Positions 32,307 to 36,019 of a DNA stretch of 36,019 bases are shown piece by piece. This DNA comes from Acidobacteriaceae bacterium (lineage in GTDB: Bacteria > Acidobacteriota > Terriglobia > Terriglobales > Acidobacteriaceae): positions 1 to 36,019 of the forward strand of contig JASHPJ010000126.1 in NCBI GenBank assembly GCA_030038195.1, in the 5' to 3' direction. The notes beneath the pieces were generated by a model. It was not told the origin of the DNA and did no database searches. It worked only from the letters and a program-made list of their open reading frames with translations. Positions within the stretch are counted from its first letter, which is position 1. Every line of letters starts with the position of its first letter. Both the position numbers and the translations under genes were made by a program.

Positions 32307-34970
32307 TCAGTTTGCCCGCAGCGCCACCATGGGATCGATGCGCGAGGCACGGCGCGCGGGCAGATAGCCAGCCACCACGGCCACGGCAAGCAACATCACG
32401 ACCATGGCCGCATAGGTCGCCACGTCCCACGGCGAAGTGGCAAACAGCAGCGAGGCGATGAGCTTTGCCGCGGCGACGGATGCAACCGCACCCAGCGCAA
32501 TGCCCGCGATCGCCAGCCGTAGCGTGCCGCCCAGCACCTGCCGCTGTACGCGGCCCATGGTGGCGCCCAGCGCCATGCGGATGCCAATCTCCTGCGTCTG
32601 CCGCGTCACCGAGTACGAGATCACGCCATAGATGCCCAGCGCAGCCAGGAACAGCCCCAGCCCGGCAAACGACGCCACCAGCAGCATGAAGAACCGCCGC
32701 GGCGAGTTGGCGTGATCCACAAACGTCTGAATCGGCCGGAACTCGGCAGCGGGCTGTTTGGGATTCAGCTCGCGCAGCACATGCAGAACGCTGTTGGCCA
32801 GCGTCGCGGGCGGCAGCGTGGAGCGGATGACAAGCTGCGCGCCGGTAGGGCTCTGCTGCAGCGCGGAGTAGTAGATCTGCCAGCCGGGATCGCCCTCCAC
32901 ATTTTCCTCGTGCACATCGTCCACAATGCCAATGACGCGCAGATCCGCGCCGCCGTTGGTGATGATATGCCCTACGGCGTCATCGTTCGGCCAGTGAGCG
33001 TAGCTGGCAAGAAAACGGGCATATCCCCGACTGATCAGCACCACGTTGTCGCTGTTCGGTCCGTCATCCCAGGTAAAGTCGCGGCCGCGCAGCCGCGTGC
33101 CCATGGCGCGCAGATAGCCCGGCGTAACCACGTAGACCAGCGGACCGGCGGGCACCTTGTCCGGCGGCCTTACTCCCTTGGGAAACGGCGTTCCCCATGC
33201 GCGATTCTGCCCCAGCGGAAGATAATCCGAAATGCCGGCTGCCTCCACGCCGGGGATTGCGCTCACGCGCGCCAGAAGCTGCTGCAAGATCGCGCTGCGT
33301 TTCTGCACTCTCGCTGCAAAGGTCGGGGCGCTGTCGTCGTAGTCCACCTTCACGGCCGCGGCGCGCTCGGGCTGAAAGCCGAGATCGACATCCAGCACGC
33401 GCACAAAGCTGCGCAGCAGCAGCCCTGCGCCCACCAGCAGCACGCAGGCCAGCGCAACCTCCGTGACCACCAGCACCGCGCGGACGCGCTCATGCCTGCG
33501 GCCCTGGCCGGAGTCTTTGAGCGACTCATGCAGATTGCCGCCGGCCATGCGCAGGCCGGGCACAAGGCCGAAGAGCACGGCCGCGGCAATGGCGATGAAG
33601 ACCGTCCACGCAAGCGCGGCGCCGTCGATGCGCAGCGTGCTGAGCAGCGGCAGAGCAATGGAGCCCTGGTGCGCCAGCCAGAAGAGGAGCACATAGGCCA
33701 GTCCCAGGCCAAGCACCGCGCCTGCGCAGGAAAGCGCCAAGCTCTCCGTGAGCAGCTGGCCCATGATGCGGCCACGGCTGGCGCCCAGCGCCGTGCGCAT
33801 CGCAAACTCCCTTTGCCGCGCGGTGGCGCGGGCCAGCAGCAGGTTGGAGAGATTCACGCAGGCAATCAGCAGGATCATGCCCACGGCCGACCACAGCACC
33901 ACCAGCGAGCGGCGCAGCCGTCCACTCACGTAATCCTTCAGCGGTACAGGCACGACCTGATCTTTGTAGCTGCCGCACGACTGCGGCTGCTTGTTGTTCC
34001 AGCACATGGTCGGCGCAACGGCCGCCGCATCCTGCCGCGCCTGCGCCAGCGTAACGCCGGGCTTCAAGCGGCCGATGAAGGTGATGATGTTGCCCCAGTC
34101 GCGCGGAGGGCCGTAGAGGTCGAGCGGAGTGATGGCGTCAACCTTCGATCCGGGAGAAAACACCGCGCCGAAGTCAAAGCTGGCAGGCAGCACGCCGATC
34201 ACCGTGGTCTGCCTGCCGTTCATGTCGAACGTCTTGCCTACGATATTCGGATCGGCGGCAAACTGCCGTCTCCACCACGCATCGCTCAGCAGGATGGTGG
34301 GCGCTGCGCCATCGCGCGCGTCGTCCGGTGTGAACAGCCGTCCCATGGCCGGATGCACACCGAGCACTTGGAAGAAATTGGCAACCACGTCGATGCTGGT
34401 GGCGGGAATCGGCGTTCCGTTCACGTCCAGGCTGAGATTGTCCGCGCCGGAAAAGGCGAAATATCCAGTCACGTCCTGGTACGAGCGGCTTCCGGCGCGA
34501 AACTCATCATATGCGTCGGTGGAGTAGGTTGCGCACGACAGTCCGCACTTGGTAGGCGGCGGCGCGATCCACACGAGCTGCTGCGCATCAGGAAAGGGCA
34601 GCGGCCGCAGCAGCAGCGTGTTCACCACGCTGAAGACGGCCACGTTGGCACCGATGCCCAGCGCAAGAATAAGAATCGCTACGGCCGCAAAGCCGCGGTC
34701 GCGATTGAGCGTGCGCAGCGTGTACTTCAGGTCCTGCAAAAAAATATCGAATGTCATAAACCCTCGCGCTTCGCGATGTTTTTCCCGCGCCTGCGTCATG
34801 CCGCCCAGGCTGGCCAATGCTGCGCGCCGCGCCTCTTCCGGCGTCATGCCGCGCTCCAGGTTCTCTTCAATCGCAAACTCCAGGTGCGATGCAAGCTCGT
34901 CTTCCAGCTCGCGGTCGAGATGGCGCCTGGTAAAGAACGCGCCCACGCGGCGCGGCAGTCGCCAGCTCAT
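32307..34970 (-). CDS. ADOP-family FtsX/MacB-like permease
   Basis: An 887-residue inner-membrane protein. The start at 34970 has GGAGAG upstream and overlaps the PadR stop codon (ATGA). A helical ADOP N-terminus (LDRELEDELASHLEFAIEENLERGMTPEEARRAALASLGG) is followed by MacB_PCD periplasmic and FtsX membrane domains in two copies: ILALGIGANVAVFSVVNTLLLRPLPF, then ACVNLSNLLLARATARQREFAMRTALGASRGRI, a second MacB_PCD-type region, and a final FtsX domain with EIGIRMALGATMGRV and LPARRASRIDPMVALR. Eight transmembrane helices fit. No ATP-binding subunit is adjacent, as is usual for this family. A role in export or envelope homeostasis is presumed. PadR-ADOP pairs are abundant in Acidobacteria. Confidence 0.94.
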   Translation of the reverse strand: MSWRLPRRVGAFFTRRHLDRELEDELASHLEFAIEENLERGMTPEEARRAALASLGGMTQAREKHREARGFMTFDIFLQDLKYTLRTLNRDRGFAAVAILILALGIGANVAVFSVVNTLLLRPLPFPDAQQLVWIAPPPTKCGLSCATYSTDAYDEFRAGSRSYQDVTGYFAFSGADNLSLDVNGTPIPATSIDVVANFFQVLGVHPAMGRLFTPDDARDGAAPTILLSDAWWRRQFAADPNIVGKTFDMNGRQTTVIGVLPASFDFGAVFSPGSKVDAITPLDLYGPPRDWGNIITFIGRLKPGVTLAQARQDAAAVAPTMCWNNKQPQSCGSYKDQVVPVPLKDYVSGRLRRSLVVLWSAVGMILLIACVNLSNLLLARATARQREFAMRTALGASRGRIMGQLLTESLALSCAGAVLGLGLAYVLLFWLAHQGSIALPLLSTLRIDGAALAWTVFIAIAAAVLFGLVPGLRMAGGNLHESLKDSGQGRRHERVRAVLVVTEVALACVLLVGAGLLLRSFVRVLDVDLGFQPERAAAVKVDYDDSAPTFAARVQKRSAILQQLLARVSAIPGVEAAGISDYLPLGQNRAWGTPFPKGVRPPDKVPAGPLVYVVTPGYLRAMGTRLRGRDFTWDDGPNSDNVVLISRGYARFLASYAHWPNDDAVGHIITNGGADLRVIGIVDDVHEENVEGDPGWQIYYSALQQSPTGAQLVIRSTLPPATLANSVLHVLRELNPKQPAAEFRPIQTFVDHANSPRRFFMLLVASFAGLGLFLAALGIYGVISYSVTRQTQEIGIRMALGATMGRVQRQVLGGTLRLAIAGIALGAVASVAAAKLIASLLFATSPWDVATYAAMVVMLLAVAVVAGYLPARRASRIDPMVALRAN

Positions 34971-35320
34971 GCGGGCTCTCCACTGCCATCGGCGCCCATG
35001 GCCAGCACGCGGTCCATCACGCCGGTAAGCCGCTGCCAATAGCGCGCGTCCTCGGCAAGCTGACGCCGGCCGGCCTTGGTAATTGAGTAGAACTTCGCCT
35101 TGCGGTTGTTACCGGAGACACCCCAGCTCGACGCGATCCACCCGCGCTGCTCCAGCCGCACCAGCGAAGCGTAGATGGTGCCCTGGTTGAGCAGCACCTG
35201 GTTGCCGCTCACCTGCTCGATGCGCCGCGCAATGCCGTAGCCGTGGAGCGAGCCCAGGGCGGCCAGCGTCTTGAGCACCATCAGGTCCAGCGTGCCCTGC
35301 AGAAGATCCAGTTTCGACAA
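34967..35320 (-). CDS. PadR-family transcriptional regulator, TTG start
   Basis: A 117-residue winged-helix repressor. The start is taken as TTG 35320, nine bases after GGGAGG; the upstream open frame would place the operator inside the gene. (M)SKLDLLQGTLDLMVLKTLAALGSLHGYGIARRIEQVS is the usual PadR opening, followed by LNQGTIYASLVRLEQRGWIASSWG and KAKFYSITKAGRRQL. Two near-identical palindromes flank its promoter. It is translationally coupled to the ADOP permease. Confidence 0.93.
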   Translation of the reverse strand: MSKLDLLQGTLDLMVLKTLAALGSLHGYGIARRIEQVSGNQVLLNQGTIYASLVRLEQRGWIASSWGVSGNNRKAKFYSITKAGRRQLAEDARYWQRLTGVMDRVLAMGADGSGEPA

Positions 35321-35333
35321 ATCGAAGCGCCTC

Positions 35334-35385
35334 CCTGTGGTATTCCCACGGGAGATTAGCACAATACCTGTGGGAATGCCACAGG
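35334..35385. promoter_or_regulatory. Twin PadR operators flanking the padR promoter
   Basis: Box 2 (35367-35385), CCTGTGG-N5-CCACAGG, is a perfect palindrome. Box 1 (35334-35352), CCTGTGG-N5-CCACGGG, differs by one base. Read on opposite strands their centres also agree (GAATA/GAATG). Centres are 33 bp apart, about three helical turns, with the -10-like TATTGT of padR in between. A repressor on both would close the promoter. Confidence 0.75.
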
Positions 35386-35492
35386 AATGTGACAAACGGC
35401 GCATGGTGAACGGAATCATGCACGATTACGCCAGGTAGAGATGCAATGAGCCTTCCCCGGCACATTCCGGCCCTGCTCCAGCGGCGCCCGGC

Positions 35493-35708
35493 TCAAAAGC
35501 TCTTGAATAATTCCTCTACGGTCAGCCCGAATGCATCGGCGATCGCCACGATGGTTCGCAGGCAAACTTCTTTCTTTCCTATCTCAAGATCGGATACATA
35601 TTTCTCGTTGATCCCGGCCTCTTGTGCAAGATCAATCTGACGCCAGCCCCTCTCCACCCTGAGCTTGCGGACCTGATGGCCGAACCGGATGCAGGCATCT
35701 CTTGTCAT
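35493..35708 (-). CDS. Small XRE/Cro-C1-type regulator
   Basis: A 71-residue protein that is essentially one helix-turn-helix domain: GHQVRKLRVERGWRQIDLAQEAGINEKYVSDLEIGKKEVCLRTIVAIADAFGLTVEELF. No toxin, restriction or phage gene is adjacent. The ATG at 35708 sits inside the first of two direct repeats that look like its operators. A controller of an autoregulated gene or of the gene to the right of the window is plausible. Confidence 0.88.
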   Translation of the reverse strand: MTRDACIRFGHQVRKLRVERGWRQIDLAQEAGINEKYVSDLEIGKKEVCLRTIVAIADAFGLTVEELFKSF

Positions 35709-35760
35709 TCCTACTATAGTCGGTCTGCGATAAAAAGCTGATTCCTGCTATCGTCGGAAT
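35707..35760. promoter_or_regulatory. Direct-repeat operators of the XRE gene
   Basis: ATTCCTACTATAGTCGG (35707-35723) and ATTCCTGCTATCGTCGG (35741-35757) differ at two of 17 positions and are 34 bases apart. Each has a dyad core (GACTATAGTAG-like on the minus strand), and the second is also bounded by ATTCC/GGAAT. Two sites at this spacing before a Cro/C1-type gene are classic control elements. Confidence 0.65.
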
Positions 35761-35910
35761 CGAAATACGAACGATCTCTTCTTCCTCGAAAAGGGCGGAG
35801 GGATGAAGAAGATCGGTACTTGAGGGGACCTTGCCAGGCAGTGGCGGTCACGTTCCGGCGGAATCGCCTTCAACCAGCCACGGAATCCGCGTTAAAATAG
35901 AGAGAGAGTT

Positions 35911-35946
35911 ATGAATCTTCACCAGCCTATTTCGGCTCTCCTCTAG
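35911..35946 (+). CDS. Possible 11-residue leader peptide near the right edge
   Basis: ATG 35911 encodes MNLHQPISALL followed by TAG. GAGAGAG lies just upstream and a TAAAAT -10-like element at 35893-35898. The window ends in GGAGGGGGT, which looks like the ribosome-binding site of the next gene. Otherwise the stretch 35761-36019 shows no gene. The leader is speculative. Confidence 0.25.
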   Translation: MNLHQPISALL

Positions 35947-36019
35947 CGGCGCCCGCCGCACACAGCCGTTCTTTGCCTGCCTGTTCACTACTCCCAAAAC
36001 TCAAAAACCCGGAGGGGGT

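Noticed and set aside
32712..35042. 776-codon open frame on the plus strand, opposite the ADOP permease
   Set aside because: It is antisense to an unmistakable permease, is rich in Arg/His/Gln as expected for a GC-rich shadow frame and shows no domain.
35709..36019. tRNA gene in the right-hand gap
   Set aside because: No cloverleaf or T-arm consensus (GTTCGANNC) with matching acceptor stem could be found.

Overview
The window most resembles a high-GC Acidobacteriota genome of the Terriglobia (Acidobacteriaceae) type. The reasons are an Oar-type TonB-dependent receptor with an N-terminal carboxypeptidase-regulatory-like domain, a PadR regulator coupled to a large ADOP-type FtsX/MacB permease, and intergenic stem-loops of the GGCTAAAGCC and GGCACGGCTGAAGCCGTGCC kind. 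The assignment is an inference from family content, not from a marker gene.

Positions 1-15.4 kb hold a carbohydrate-use locus. An exported propeller-like protein (cut by the window edge), an Oar-type outer-membrane receptor and a FadR-type GntR regulator lie on the minus strand. Divergent from them is a coupled plus-strand operon: a GH38-like glycosidase with a rhamnogalacturonan-lyase-like N-terminal domain, a short-chain dehydrogenase, a mutarotase-like protein and a RhaT-type L-rhamnose transporter. A fused mannose-6-phosphate isomerase and an HSL-type esterase follow. The divergent region has good promoters in both directions, each next to a TGTCTGACA-type palindrome, so regulator and operon are probably controlled by the GntR protein. 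RhaT and the N-terminal domain of the glycosidase point to rhamnose-containing glycans.

Positions 14.5-21.4 kb hold a second sugar module: a TIM-barrel sugar isomerase/epimerase-like protein, a 760-residue fusion of a desaturase-type diiron oxygenase, a Rieske ferredoxin and an NqrF-like flavin reductase, aldose 1-epimerase, an AraC regulator and an MFS sugar porter. The fusion has the same parts as the separate MocD, MocE and MocF proteins of rhizopine catabolism and is the most interesting gene here: it looks like a self-sufficient oxygenase embedded in sugar catabolism.

Positions 21.4-30.7 kb hold a BtuB/FepA-like receptor divergent from a MarR regulator, the hslV and hslU protease genes with a MazF-type toxin-antitoxin pair between them, a small DUF3592-like membrane protein, a CzcD-type cation exporter and a secreted CocE/NonD hydrolase. 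Positions 31-36 kb hold an orphan Mrr_N-type winged-helix protein, a VapBC-type toxin-antitoxin pair in an AT-rich patch, the PadR/ADOP permease pair and a small XRE regulator.

Two related MITE-like elements of about 110-125 bp (near 15.5 kb and 30.85 kb) share a central hairpin but have different terminal inverted repeats. Several regulators have paired palindromes at their own promoters. At least three genes (hslV, padR, the CocE hydrolase) appear to start at TTG behind a good ribosome-binding site.
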